Notes: generated by a model from the sequence alone, not told the origin. DNA of 64,000 nucleotides from Motacilla alba alba (GCF_015832195.1 NC_052017.1:108722929-108786928); one strand, 5' to 3'. Numbered from the stretch's first letter, positions 1 through 14,500 are shown. Made by a program: numbers and translations.

Positions 1-87
1 TCAGACCTGGAGTGCTTGCTGAAAAATTAGAAGCTTTGGAGAAACAAACAGAAGAGACTGGAACTGAGGTTACTATTATTTATAACT
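1..87 (+). other. Possible coiled-coil exon at the window edge, uncertain
   Basis: One plus-strand frame from base 3 reads RPGVLAEKLEALEKQTEETG before a possible but weak donor (GAG|GTTACT) at 87/88. It is rich in Glu, Lys and Leu, as in a coiled coil. Without a splice it reaches a stop at about 101. The left edge is cut by the window, so the acceptor cannot be judged. It could equally be non-coding, since the sequence lies on the 3' side of the minus-strand Rab gene. Confidence 0.2.
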
Positions 88-3000
88 TCTTTAAATTTTG
101 AGGATTTTTAGTCTTATTAAAAAATGATCCTACTTAATTACTGCAATCATTTTGTTTATATTTAACTGTGATAGTTGACAAAGACTGGCAGAGAACTTCA
201 TGAAATCAAGTCCCATGTGACTTCAGTGCCTGACCTGCCATTAGAGAGAGCTCAGTTATTAATCGTCCCGACATTTTTTATGTATTTCCCCTATATTCTG
301 GAATTCAAATTATCTGTTCAAAATATAAGAGAGTAGTCTCACGATCACAATGGGCTGGATATGGCACAAGCAGTATTAAGCAAGGGCTAGGGATATATTA
401 GCAGGGAAGGCAATCACTGTGGGAAGAGGTACAGGAGCAGGAGAAGAGGATATGAGGTCTGGCACAGGAGGATCTAACTGCTGCTGACTACACTCCTCAA
501 GGAATGTTGATGAAGGTCTTGCTCCCAAAGCCTGCTATTCCACCATGTCTGAAACATCTAACCCACTGGCAAAGCGTGGGGCTCTATCTCCCTCTCCTGT
601 TACTACCACGTAGACTGTAACAATGTTGTCCTGCAATTAGTTATTCACAAACTTGAGAAGACAGGTGTGCATCTCCTGTGAGGTTCCTCAACCCTACAAA
701 TCATCTAGGTGATGTTTAATATAGTTGCATCATAAAAACCTTATTTAAGAGAGCAATATATCTTCAAAGTCAATATCCTGCAAAAGCAAATGCCAGAAGT
801 AAGCCAAATCTGTAAATTTCTTTTTTTCTCCTGGAGTTTATTTTATTTAGTTTGAATCATATGAAACCATATAGGCTGAGAGATGGAGGCCTCCATAATC
901 AATGGAGGGAGAAAGGCACCTCCGAAACACAATTTTATCCTAAAGACTCATCTCTTTCCATTGAATAGAGATGATTCCAGAAACCAGACTAGTCACGCAA
1001 ATTTTAGCTGGCCAAGACGAGTCTCATCCCCTATTCACAGATGCTGTGATTAAGTTTTGATTTACATGACCTAATTATATGCTACTGTTCTGTTTCCAGA
1101 AAAATATCTGGCTCATTCAATGTCCAGAACAGACTTTAAAAAAAATAAATAAGATAGTGTAGTTAAATTTTGCCTTACATTGCACCAGCACTAAGCGAGT
1201 TGGTACCATTTATCCTCTTTGCTTTAATCTCAGTACCTCTGTTCCCACATGTGCGATGCCGAATCTACCTAATGTTACTAAGAAAGTTAAGGAGATAAAA
1301 ATCTAAAATGGATCTTAAGTACAGCAGGACAAGCATTATGAAAAACCTCTTGAAGGAATTATTATTCTGTGGTCAGTACAAGATAAATAAAGGGCAAACA
1401 AAGCCTGGGGCTCCATGCATGACTAAGGGTAATAAAGAAATACTGAGTATGCACTGCTGGAGACACAGGGATCTTTTAGACAAACTAACAATTCCATGAA
1501 CCTCAGCAATAATGAAATCCGATTTCCTATGGATTTAGGTCTTGAAGTGAATTAAATTTGATATCTGTGATACAAGCTCCAGCTGGAGTAGCTGGTTGAA
1601 GCATTTTGCAGTCTCTCTGTGTAGTGGTCTCTACTATTCTATGAACTAATGCTGAAGACTTTTCTTCTGCAGAGTACTCTGCCTCACCTTATTTTCAAGG
1701 AACTACTCAGGAACTTAATTATTTTTTAGTTTGATCTGTCAAATTTGTTTAAAATCAGCTAAAAAATTCCAAAGGTACTTTAAGAGCAAAGGAATAGAAA
1801 ACAGTATAATCTCAACAATCTTGTTGCCATAGGAAAGAAGTGTAAAGAAATGAAGGAAGGGCAAAATTAAGGCCTGCTACTTCTGAATGTTCATCTCAAA
1901 TGACATCCAGCTGTTAAACATTAAATGTTACTCTCAACAACACAGGGCAAGGTCTTAAATGGATTTTCACTGCTCTCTACTCAGGAGATATATGTTTATT
2001 TAATATGATTAAAATAGTCTTAGTAGTCAATCACTCTTGGGAGGTATGCAGATTTTGGTTAGTTTTATTGCAGTTTTCAGAAAAAGGTGATAACTTAATT
2101 TGCCCTTTTTGGTTTTTTTAATGGTGTTCTCTCCCAATCCTAGTTTAGAAAAATACCAACAATCACTCCCAAAAGGACATATACAAAGGCTTGTGATATT
2201 TTTTTGAAAACCTGCTTGAGAACACTACTGCTTGCCAGGCATGAAACCAAAGAACACAAAAGAGCAAATGCTAACTGCATTCTGGGTGGTATTTTTTTGG
2301 TTTTGGTTGTTTTTAGAGGACTGACTCACAAGTTTAAATAGCTCCCTGGCAACCAGAAGCATTGTCAAAGAACAGCTGTCATCTATTAATGAACAGGTTT
2401 AGGCATACCTGAGATTCATGAGACTTGTGAATAAATAAAATACTGTTATTTGTAAACATGTCTAAGCAAACTCCTGGAATAATCTATGTCATTAACATTT
2501 ATTTCCACTGCAGCCTTTCAAATAGAATCAAATGGGTTATTATTGCCCTTCTCCAAAAACTTGTCAGTCAGAGGAAGTTAAAACTCCTCTGCATTCAGTT
2601 ATTATTAACTGATTGGTTTGAATATTGTGAGTTCTCAGAAAAATGGCATGACTCAGCTGTTACCAATGTAAGCAAAAAAAAAAAAATCTCAAAAAAAATT
2701 CTGATGGTTTTAATGAGACTAAATTAGAGCTGCAAGACCAAGACCCAGCAAAGAATGGCTGAGATGAAAAGTATCTCAAAGGTCAAGCAGCACTTTAGTT
2801 ACCCAGATCACGGGGACATAGAAGTCTTCTCTCTCCCTTAAGCCCACTACAAAACAAACTGCAAAAAGAGATGGGAAAATGCAGTACAAAATAGTGACAA
2901 TACACTGGAACACTTGTGCTTTTTTGTTTTGTGGTGTTTAAATGTCTTTAATATGAAACTTTTTAATGTGTTTTTTTCCCCAACCCACCACTGAACCACA

Positions 3001-5440
3001 ACCTGTTCCAAATTTTGAAAGAATCAAGAAGTTTAGTACTTCTGTATGAACTCTGTAATTCTGGACACCAATCTTGCCCATCTACAGGAGTGCTTTGTGT
3101 AAATGAAGTTACTAAACGACATGTCCACACTAGATGGCAAGCAAGAATGTACATAAAAAGTCCTAGATTTCCTCAGATTTAATACAGTCTACTGCAATGC
3201 ATCTGAGAATGGTCTACTGCCTGCCAGCCTACCCTGCTTATTTATCTTATCTCTGAGTAAGCTTCATGCACTTTCCAAAAGCGTGGCCATAAGAGACTGT
3301 CCTAGGGAGTTCCTTTCTTCTGTGGGACTGGGAAAGCAATGATGTGCTTCCACTGAAGCATCTCATCAGTCTGGGACAGATGGTCCATTGCAGAGGGCAG
3401 GGAGGCCTGATACCCCCAGGCATAGGTGCCTTGGGCCAAAACACTGTGCAAAGCTGTATCTCCTTTTCACAATCAGCAAATACGTATTTCACCACTACCA
3501 AATGGATGTATGACTGAAATTATCTCACACTGGCATCTATCATGTCATTTTTCACAGCTACTAGTCACACTTGCTACTGCATTTTCCATTCTCCAAAATT
3601 TCATCAGTTAGAGAAAGTTAAAATTCAAGCACTACATTCAGATTTCACAGTTTTGTGAACAGGCAAATTATTTTGTCGAACCTGAAAACCATGATGAAAC
3701 TGTATAGCAGATTTTTTTTCCCCAGCAAACTGTTTCTCATCAGGCCAGTGGTAAAACCAATTGGGCTAAAGGGGTTCTTGTTTAAATCAACAAATGCATT
3801 TTGCTAAAAATGGCAAATTATACACCAAAATAATGATACATGATGCTTCATCAGGATTCCAAATATTTTTAGCTAAGGTGAAATGTTACTACAGACAAAT
3901 AAGACAAATTCTCACAGGCACATTTTCCAAACACACATACATGCAGAGCATACAACTGTTCAAAGCAGTTCTAATTAAAACCAAGCACTAGTGCAACATG
4001 TTCAATGTGGTCTAATTTTTTTGCCATGTCCATATCACAAACTCCATGAATTTTCATGAAGGTGAGTAGGAATACTGAAATTTCACTTACCATAAAGTAA
4101 GTGTAGGCAATCTTTAATGTGAAAAATACCCAAACACCATGTCTGCATGTGCAGAGAATTCTCTTAGATATCATCCAAACACTCTGCAGCAATGCTCACT
4201 TCACACATATTTGTCTTTGAAGCAGTTATGATCATAGCTATTGTTTTGTTTTCATGTTTCATACTAACAATATATTCTCTATTTACAGTAGACAATGTCT
4301 TTTTCATTTACAACAAAATCAGAGTTATTTTACTTGAGACTTTTTTCCAACAAGGTCAGTAACTTGAGGGCCTGCCATTATCCTCCTGCTCTAAACAACA
4401 TTTGACTGTTCAGTTGCTGAGCTTCATTTTCATGTGAAAGTAACCAAAATATTTTTTTGCCATTTTTTTCCTCCCCCAAAATAACCAACTACAACTTGTG
4501 GTACTATGTAGTATGACAGGACCCTGATTTAGAAGCAGTCCAACCCTGAGCTGTTATTCTGACCATCCCCTATGGTTAGTTAACCAAAACACTGCTATTT
4601 GTGACTTTGTCAGTAACTTTGCTCATTTATCTTTATTATGACTTGAAGAGTATTCAGAGTGGAAGGTTAGTTTTGTACAACTAATATTGGTGATGAATGG
4701 CAGTGATAATACATTGCATGAAGAACATCTATTAAAGTCTAAAATAATATTCTGCTACCTAAAAATAAATTGCAATGCAAAACATTTTCAGAGCAAATGA
4801 ACAATAATTCAGTCCTGCAAAAGAATTGCAACTTTGAGGAGTAAGGACCGTTAAGCCAACACACTCAAGTTAAGAGAGATGCTGATTCTGACAGATACAA
4901 TATTGATTCTACCACTAATTAACTCAAATCTTTAGGCTCTGATAACTTCAAAAGCACTAGTGTAAATCAGCCAAACAAACAGCTATGAACCTTGCATAAA
5001 ACATTTGATTGCTGAACATAAAAGCTCTACTGATTCTATCATCATGCAACATCTTTACTGTGTGCACACTCTGCAGAAAACCAGAGGAAAAAGGAATCTT
5101 CCTGGCACAGAAGTGGAACTACTCGGGAGCTGTTGAGCACTCCCTTAAAGGAAAGTATGGGAAATAAAGCCCCGAATGCAGTCTTCCTGAATTTTCCCTT
5201 TCTCTCTGAACTGTACTGTACCTGTTCGCCTCTTCTGTTTTTGTCTTCTCCCATGATTCTTCTCCCCCATTTTCCTCCTCTGTATGCCTGCAGCTACAGC
5301 ATCCCCCCAAAATACTAACTCCATAATGCAAAAACAGCATCAGCTGTGCTTTGCTTATGCTATTCTGTAGTTACAACCTTGTTTACCCAATCTGTCAAGA
5401 AAAATCTCCCATTTTCTTCCTCCTTGGAAAAGAAGCCTAC
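88..5440. other. Sequence 3' of Rab exon 5, no gene recognised
   Basis: This is AT-rich sequence, probably the last intron of the Rab gene. I searched the minus strand for a short phase-0 exon ending in CC, CXC or CCX and found none with both a usable acceptor and an open frame. No clear CR1 or LTR was seen. The small open frames here look random. Confidence 0.6.
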
Positions 5441-5542
5441 CTTTTCCAGGATTTCCTTAGTCAAGACTGAGAATGCATGCTCAATGTTCACGTTTTCTTT
5501 AGCACTGGTCTCAAAAAATGGCATTCCGTATTCCCAAGCAAG
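5441..5542 (-). CDS. Rab GTPase exon 5: ETSAK motif and last core helix
   Basis: This 102-nt, 34-codon exon begins after TTTGTTTTTCAG and ends GAAAAG|GTAGGC in phase 0. It reads [20 protein letters not shown] and then [19 protein letters not shown] is the G5 motif, and the rest is the C-terminal amphipathic helix of the G domain. If the donor were not used the frame would run 26 codons further to a stop (ending near 5360) without any cysteine, so it could not be prenylated. A further hypervariable-tail exon is therefore expected. Confidence 0.92.
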
Positions 5543-8500
5543 CTGAAAAACAAATGTAGGAAATGGGATGAACATTCTTCAAGAAAAAAACCTAGTACTA
5601 GTAGCAAGCAGTATGAAGGTGTTCTGACTGCTAACATTCTACAAAAACACTAGTTAAGTACATGACTGCTCAATAAAGTACTCTGTATTCATCCTCAGTT
5701 TATAAATTTCAGTTACCTTTTAAAATATTCTTCTTAAAATTGTGTGTTTTCAGAACAGCTTTTTAAACTAATCTTTACTTGCAAATAACAAGAATAAAAT
5801 CCAGTGGGTCTGTTCTTAGTGTTTTGATTTATTTGGAAAATGAACTGTCTCCTAAGCAATTATTTAGAGGAAACTAATGGAGTGCCTGCAGATAAAAATA
5901 TTACAAGAACTGCTGAAAAAAACTGGCAGGATGCAATACAAAAAAAGAGATGTTCCTTTATGCTAGACAGAGAGAAGCACAGAGATACAGGCAAGCAAAG
6001 AAAGCACAGGCATGCAAAATGATATTATGGTAAAAGGCAAAGAGAGAAAATACGTAGATGGGCAGCAAAGACTTTACATTGGTTGGTTTTCTTTAAGTTA
6101 CTCCTGTTGTCTTATTTCCAGTGTATTTCCCTTACAGATAGCTTTGAGTTATGTTGGCATGAATAAAAAAACTCCAACACAATACATATACAATAATCAG
6201 ACTTCAGAGTTTTAGTCAAAATATAATAAAGATTACACAAAAGGTAAAAAAAAAAACCACAAAGTAAGCAAAATGGTTTCCTTTCCAAAATGCCACAAGA
6301 AATTGTAGTTCTGAAAATAAAGATGAGATCTAACTGATTCATTAGACAGAGACCACTTCATAACTTCATAAGGGATTCTGAAACTCAGTGGACTGTTGTG
6401 AACTGTTTTCAGTACTGCAGCAACTTGTTACAGAAGGTTAAGATAGTTCAACTATTGCCAGTACAAAACAATGATGCATAAGGGTTCACAAAGAAAAAGA
6501 CAAGCAATAAAAGAATACTGGGCTAATAAAGTAGAGAGAACTACAGGCTTGCTGATTAAAAAAGTACACAGAAACTACTATTACATGCCCTTTTCCTTCC
6601 TTGTGTCATGTAACAGGTACCTAGAAGTTACCTGTGTACAAACTTTGATGAGCACAAACCAACCCTTCAAATCATGGAATTGCAGAAATAATTTTGAAAG
6701 ACATCCCCACTTTAAATGAGGCTACTGCCCACGCAATATTGGGTCAGCCGTGGCTTTTCCTACAGAAGTCTTGAAATCCACCAATGATGGAGATTCTGTA
6801 GTAGCCTTTATGGTACCCTCTTCCATGGCTACATCAACGTTCTGGTGCAACTGGTTCTCCTCAACTCCAACCTGAACCTCCCAAGCCAGGACTTGTGTCT
6901 GCTCCCCATCCGTTTATTGTCTGTCTCTACTGAAAAGAGTCTATTTCTGGCATTCCTTTAGTGCCACTTCAGTTGCTGTAGACCAGTAACTGCTCCTTAG
7001 CCTGCTCTTTACCCAGCTCCCTCTCCTCATGGAATACCTGTACTAGACCCCAATCACCTTTATACCTGTCTGCTGGACCAGCTGCAGTTTCTCAACACCC
7101 GTCTTGGAATGGGAGAGCCAAAGCTGGACACAATATTCCATGTGGCCTTGTCAGCGCTAAGGAAGGGGGGTAATAATGTCCCCAGATCTACCATCCATTA
7201 TCCTTCTAATGTAGCCCAACACCTTTAAAGCCATGAGGGAACACTGCTGACTTATAGTCAAGCTGGTGTTCATTGTAACTCATGATCTTTTGTAGCAGGG
7301 CAGTGATTCATGCCTTGGATTATTCCATCATAGGTGCAAATCTTTGCACTTCATGAACTTCACAATATTTCCGCTGGCCCAGTTCCCAAATTTATCAAGG
7401 TCCCACAGAATTGGCGTTCTCCTATGTGGTGTGCCAGTCACACCCCTTAATCTCATGTCACATGGAAATCTCTTTCTATCACCAGCCAAATCACCAATGA
7501 ACATGCCCAACAATGTGACTGAGCCAAGGCTGACTGCCTACAGTTTCTGGAACCTTCTTCCTTGCCTTTTTTAAAAGACACATCATGGCATCAAAAGGGA
7601 TCTCTTCCAACCACCATGATTTTTCAGAGCTGACTGACAGTGGCTCAAATCACAATGATCAGCTCTTTCAGCCCAACTGGGAGAACTTCATCATGTCTAT
7701 GGGCGCATCGAACTTTGCTAAGCAATTTCTAATCCAAAGCTTTCCCACTGCTGGCTGACCTGCTCCTTCCCAAACCAAGCAGGGACCTGCAGAGCCCTGG
7801 AAGCAAGCTCTATTTGTGAAGACCAAAGAAAAATCAAATCAAATCAAATCAAATAAAAAAACCTTGAGTACTTGAGCCTTTTCTGTATCATGTCACTACA
7901 CTGCCCACTACATCTATCAATGCACCCCCATTTTCTCTATATGTGCACAATACTGGCCACAGAAGATAACTGTATGTATTTTTTTAACTTTACCCTGCAT
8001 ACTGCTAAACTCTGTGGCAAGCAAGTCCCCCAGAAATGTAGCTCAGTGCAAAAACCCCCACTGGTCCAGTGGTAAAGCAGTTGAAAGCATGAACATGTAT
8101 TTGGCTACTCCCTCTCTGATAGACAATAGAAAAGTGTATTTAAATAACTAGTTTTTTGGGGTTTTTTTCTCCTTTGGGAGCATCTTGAACAGATCCATAA
8201 ATAAAATACCTAAATACATTTACAAACCTGTGGGAATTATGCTACTAAGAAATGATATTTTATAATATCCTTGATAACAGTTTGGAGAACTTGTGCGAAA
8301 TAAGCTAACAATAAAATAAGTAATGCTAATACTACTTCCTAGCAAAGTGCTGGTGTGATTTCTTAGTGCTGAATCAGAAAGAGATATCTGAAATATTCTG
8401 ACACTGTGCAGAGTTCCATTACGTGTGAAAAATCAGCTTTGAAACTATAAATCAGCTTCAGCTATGAAGACAGCAAAAGCAAAAAAAAGGAAGAAGATTT

Positions 8501-11500
8501 TACTTGGCTTTTTCTGTTGGAAAGATTTGAGAGGAGAAAACCAGCCACATTCTACCAAGTCATATAACCGTCAACATTTTTATCTTTCAATAAAAAAAAG
8601 ATAATCATATTGGGGGGGTGAACAGAGAAGCCCAGAGAAGGTGAGTTAGAACTTTTATCTAAGTGAATAATAAACAATTAATACAAGAAAATGATACTTC
8701 ATAGTGCTAAAATTAAATATCTCAATTTCTGAGTGATCACAATTACGTAAGTTTGCACAAAATGAATTATTACATGATTTTGTGCAAAAAGAAACAATAA
8801 AAAAAAATCTCAGCATTCAACTGAAATGAAATTATACATGACAGCCACTCAGTTATAACAGATTTTTAGAGAAATGCCACTATAGATGATGAGATTCCCA
8901 GGGAACCTAGAGTTCTTCTGTGCAAGAGACTGAACAGAACAACACTTAAAGCTCATTCTATCAGGGTAACATGAACAATGTAACTACAAATTATTATTTG
9001 TCACAGTTAGAATTAAACTGTTTTCCCCTCTTAATTAGGATATTTTCTTCTTTAGAGTGAGAGGACAATTACTGTCTCTCTCTCTCTCTGCTAACAGAAT
9101 CTTTCTCCAGCACATTCAGTCAGATCTTTGAACACTTCTAAATCATATTAAAAGAAGAAATAGTATAACAGAAGAGTTGCCTTGACTCAAAACACAGAAA
9201 TCTAGAAAGCAGACTCACTAGGGAGGAGATAATGATTTCTTTCCAAAAAAAAAAAAATTACATTGAGAGGAATTTTGGTTGCATGGTTAAGAGCCCAGAT
9301 GTCAAAAAATGTCATGGTTAATACCCTAAGCAAAACCCTACTACTGCCCTCTGGTGCACATGCATCCAGTGACTCTCTGGGTTTCTGACAGTGCAACCTT
9401 TGTGTGAGACTACATCATCTATTTTTCAGCAACCTTATTCCTTGTACACAGATATGGTCCATTAACACTGAAAGCATCTTGCATGTGAACTATGAACTCT
9501 CAGGAGTGTAACGTTGTCCAAAAGCCGATGTTATTTCTTTAAAGTTTCTAATCTGGGATTATATAATTGGCAAGAAGCTATCAGAGTTATTTTTCTTTAA
9601 ACATGAGACATCCTGCTTGACTCACCATGCCTTAAAGCATAACAGGAGGGCTAATTCCAAGTTCCAGAGAACAGATGCATACAATTTGCAGTAGCAAAAT
9701 TTACTGGTATATAGGACACGCTGTCCTGCAACATTTAATTATTAACCCAATTTCTTCTGTCATAGCATGACTTCTGCATCTCCTCACTGGCTCTCAGTGA
9801 AAGACTTTCACCATTCCCTTCAGAACAGCACTCCCCAGTTTGTAAGTTCTTACCCTACCCATGATCAGCAGCTAGAAACTCTACTACAGTAGAGTCAACT
9901 ATACATCACATACACAGTTTTGGGGAGCTGGATGTTCAGTATTTGTCCAGGTTTATTTAAGGCTATTCAAGAGACAATGCAGATCACTTTGCACAGGCTG
10001 CCAGAAGAGTTCTTCATAGTCAGACTGTAGCAAAAATATCACTGATGGGTGGTATCAGAAAAATTATGCAGAATGTATTTCCTTTTAATATTCTACATTA
10101 CAACAGTACTCTGAAAATGTAGTCTAAATAAAATTTCTGTTGTAACACCTAAAACTTTTAAAGTGCATTTTAACCTTTAAAAGAAAAATCGGTATTCTGA
10201 AAAGATCAGCAAGGGATTACTTAATGTGTATCTAGCACTCTAGAACTTCACAACTGTTCTTCTAGAGCCAAGTTCTAATAGAACTTTTGGAATTCAGGAG
10301 CTTTATATCATTTTCAGTTTAACAGCTTTGTCACATACTAAGAAACTCAGGAGGACCCAAAGAAAGTACTAAAGATACCTTTTCTCCTTTCTGTTTTGGA
10401 ACTACTCGTTCTGACTCCTTATCACACTTGTTGCCCAACAGTATTACGTCCACTTCATCACCTGCTTTCTAAAAGAGAACCAGCATTAATAAATGTCAAG
10501 CAAGAAAAAAGCAAACAACAAAAGCCCTTCACCTTCAGCTCACACTAACCTTCAGCACTCCATTTCCTTGAAAGTAAAGGCTAAATTCTCTCATGACCTT
10601 CATATGCGCAAATATTTTCCACCAGTTACTGGGATTTGGAGGAAAACAGCAAGAATGCAAAGAGCAGAAAAAAGCTACTTGGAAGTGCCACGTATAATTT
10701 CCAACCTCTTTCATAAGATATAAAGTATATGGTGCATGGGCACCATCTTCTGATGAATGCTCCAGCTTGAGGCTTTAAAGTGACTGGAAATGCCCTGAAT
10801 TCACAGACACTGCCCTACTAAAAGTAATAGATTCATGGATTAGCATATGACTCTGCTCTACATCCAGCACTCACAAGTAAAAGGGAAGGAATTTGCTGCA
10901 CCTGAAAGAGCACCTCTCTGTGCTTCTCTTTTGCACACAGACAGTAAAATTACTTTCAAAGTGTTCAAACTCAACATAAAAGTCTGATTATTCCAAGACA
11001 CTAGGAAGAAGGCAATAGATTTTAATGAAGTAAAATTTAAAAACCTCATTGATTTTCAAAAGGAAGAAAAATCTACCTTTTTGACCTTGTCTCCTTCTCT
11101 GTTCCTCTAATCCACTCGCATGCATGATGACTGTGAAATGCACTGGGTTTTTCACATCAGTGTTATTTTAAGAAAAGTCATTGTAACTATACATGACTGG
11201 AATAATGACAACAAAAGGGAATAATTCTGCAACAGCATATGGAATTTAAAAACTGACATTCATTGTGAAAATCATAATATTTAAAACCGCTTTTGGTGCT
11301 TAAATGGAGGACACTGAGGGTCTCAAGCTACAAAAAATTAAAACTGCTGTAGTCTGATGCCATGGCTTTTATTCTGGAGGTACATGTTCCCACAGCTTCC
11401 CTGATGACTCAAAAGGCCTGGTCTCAGGCTGCAGATCTCTCTACAGGGACTTTGATGAAATCTCTGACCTCTGTCACGTGCTTAACTTTTCTAACTTTGC

Positions 11501-14500
11501 CATAAGACAAAATCCACCACAACCATACCCAGAAAAACCTCTATTCATTAAAGGATGAGAGAACACTATTTTTAGTCTATTTCTACTTTTACAACAATTT
11601 GAAGACTTCATCAGTAGGCACAATTTAATATTAAGGAGCACTATATCTTTTTTCTTATTCCATTCTCCTCTTAGAGTCATCTAGACTTATTTCATACACA
11701 CAGTTTATTAAAATGAAGTAAACTTTGTAAGAGTACAAAGTAGGGGCCCAAAATAATGAATTATTCTAACCTGGATTAACAAACCAAAACACTGGCTGTT
11801 TCAGAATACATTGAAGTTTCACTCATGATAATTAAGATCAGTGGCTCTCCTACATAAAACCACATACATCAGCCCCAATATAGGCTAAATAGACAATTAA
11901 ATCTCATTATGTAATCAACCTTTAATTTGGAAGAACACTGAAGGTTGATAAAGGTTTTACAAGTGACATTTGACTTCACTGTGAAGTTAAAGTCTAGAGG
12001 GAAATACTTGCATACTGCATGCACAAACCAACTAAATTCATTCTGTAACTTAACTTCTGTATCAACAGCACAAATTTTTGCAGTAGGAATGTTCTTTCTA
12101 AACAGCTTCAAACAATAACAACATTTAAATGAGGTTTGAGGTACCAGGCCTTTCAGCAAGTATTTATTAGTACTACCAATCACAAAGTATTCACTTCTGC
12201 AAATAACTACTATTTCTACATCAATATAATGTATTAATGTATTTTCACTTTGTCTGATCCTCCACCAAAGCACTTCTAGTTCTCCTTTTTTAAAGATGGT
12301 ATCTTGCAGTTTCATGCATTTAGAAAACTGAAGATTGTTAGTCAAAATTATGTCCATTTTAAATTCTGAAAATTGATTATGTATGATGTCTTAAAAATTA
12401 AATCAATATGACTAGGCAGAAGTTTGACCATGTGCTCAGCTGGCATAAAAACTGCATGAGTACACTGATTTCAACTGGCCAAAAATATGGCTTTTCAGTG
12501 CTTCCAAAAGCTTGCTGTATATTTTCACGCTCTGTTATTTATAGCTCAGGAATAAGCTTCCCAAATGCAAAATCTATAGCTAAAAAGATGAAGGCTATTT
12601 TACAGTTAAAATCCTATTATGCAAGTCAGCACTGAATAAGCTCATAGACTCAGGAAACATTTTTCCCCATATTATGGAAAAGTACTATTAAAAATCATCA
12701 ATTTCATCAAGGCAGAAATAATTTTTTTCCAGATAAAAGTTTTACTCTGGTATCTCAAAAAATGCCGATTTTTGGTTCACTCTCTCAGTTTTTCTTCGCA
12801 TTTTAACATTTCAAAGTTCATATTTTACTGAAGGTTAAAATAAATATAATCTGAACCTGGAGAATACCTACACTACTATATTTTGAGAAGGAAAACATCA
12901 TCATTGTATTTTTCTGAAAAAAATGGAGCCAAGAGATTTACTGAGACTGACCAAATCTTCTCAAGTGTTTGGCACAGGTTGGAGCCACCAGGTTTTGGCA
13001 GAAGGGTTTTTCTCCCACTGGGTTCCCAGGCAGCTGGATCTGGCAGCAGCAGGAGCCAGGCTGCTCTGAGCAATGGCCACGGGAGGGAGCAGCAGCAGAG
13101 CCTCAAACTGAGCAGTGCCACATCCTGGACTCAGAACACTGGACACTCACATCACAGCACCACAGTCTCTACAGTACATTACTGACAGGGGCCACCCACC
13201 TGTGCCCTTCACCCCACTGCTTAATGTCCACCCAGCCAGGGAAATACACAACCTGACTATGAGGCTATTAACAGAAATCAAAAATGCAAAAGCTAAAATA
13301 TCTTGCTCATCCCTTTTGTATGTAATTTGTTTGGGGATCAGGGTAGGTTTTTTTTCAAATGTTAGGTCTTTTTTTTTCTACGGTTTTTATTTTCCAGAAG
13401 TGCTGTGAATTTATGTGAGTATGAAAAATAGCAGATACTTTTTCTATAAGAAAACTACACCATATCTGTACTTACAGACTATTGGAAGAAACTGCCTCTT
13501 CACTTCTTAAATGGTGAACACAGACCTACCAAGAATGATCCCAACCTCCCCTGCAGCAAACTCCCCATGATGATTATGAGCTCACCCAGAGTCTTCATAT
13601 AAAGCTATCTATCCAGGGATACATCTTCCAGAACACCACCTTGTCCCTTCACCACATCTCCAGGGTGTAGCTGTGAAGGGTTGCGTGATATTGATACTCA
13701 TTAATTACAGTTTGAAAAGGCAACAGAAGTTTGTAGGTCTAAAAGTGAAACTGAGAACCCATGCCTGATAAATAAACTATGGGAATTCTGAAATAGTCTG
13801 TATTTGAGGAAGAAATGTAGCTTTTCACATTTGAAGAAGATGTACATGATCAAACATCAAGATGAAGGCGCAGCTGGAGAAAGCCATAAAACTGGGAAAC
13901 AACCTCTTCTTACTCATTAGACAATGACACTAGAAACCTACCCTTTGTGGTACTGCAGAACAATTTGTTAGAAATAGATTGTCCTCAGAGTCTCTTTGAA
14001 AGCATCACACAGCTAGTGTTCATATTAGGATTGCCAAACATGTCTCTTTCCACATATTTTCCTAAGTGCCACCTTATGACCTCCATTCCAAATGCCTGGT
14101 TTCCAGGACTTCAGTGGAAATAAACAAAGGATCAGATTTATTTGTCTACCTGCAAATTTAGAATGCAGTAGATATAAACCAATTTATCCCAAAGCCAACC
14201 TAGGACTACAGACAAACCAATTTAATAAAATGACAAGAGCAAGAATTTTAAGTTCTAATCAGAGCCATAATGACAAACCTATCTATTAACTGGGACAATT
14301 CGATCTTTTGACATCAAGCTCTCCCATCTGAGGATGAAAAACTCAGAAGACTTTCAAGTCAAACTAATTTACATTTGTAAAGCAATTTGCTGAACTGCTT
14401 TAAGTTTCTGCATCAGTATGATGCAGAAACACTGAGAGACAGTCTAGTCTCCCAAATGCACCAGAGGAACCAAACCAAAAAAGGGCACTAAGCAGAAATG

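Larger units (their letters stand above)
5543..10378 (-). other. Rab gene intron 4
   Basis: The intron runs from the donor after exon 4 to the acceptor TTTTTCAG before exon 5. It holds one minus-strand CR1 (about 6671-7760), an (AATCA)n run near 7830-7857 and a short (TC)n tract near 9077-9090. The rest is AT-rich and shows nothing recognisable. Confidence 0.75.

Noticed and set aside
1320..1345. Minus-strand frame ending Cys-Cys-Thr-stop, considered as the missing Rab last exon
   Set aside because: A stop codon lies six codons upstream in that frame with no acceptor AG in between.
3788..3860. Minus-strand frame ending Cys-Ile-Cys-stop, considered as the missing Rab last exon
   Set aside because: The residues upstream do not look like a Rab tail, and the only nearby acceptor would give the wrong phase.
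8045..8080. tRNA-like B/A-box phrase (CTGGTCCAGTGGTAAAGCAG)
   Set aside because: It looks like a D-arm with an A box, but no acceptor stem, anticodon arm or T arm can be folded around it.
11869..12357. 162-codon minus-strand frame in Rab intron 3
   Set aside because: Composition is like AT-rich intron sequence and no motif is recognisable. It probably stays open by chance.
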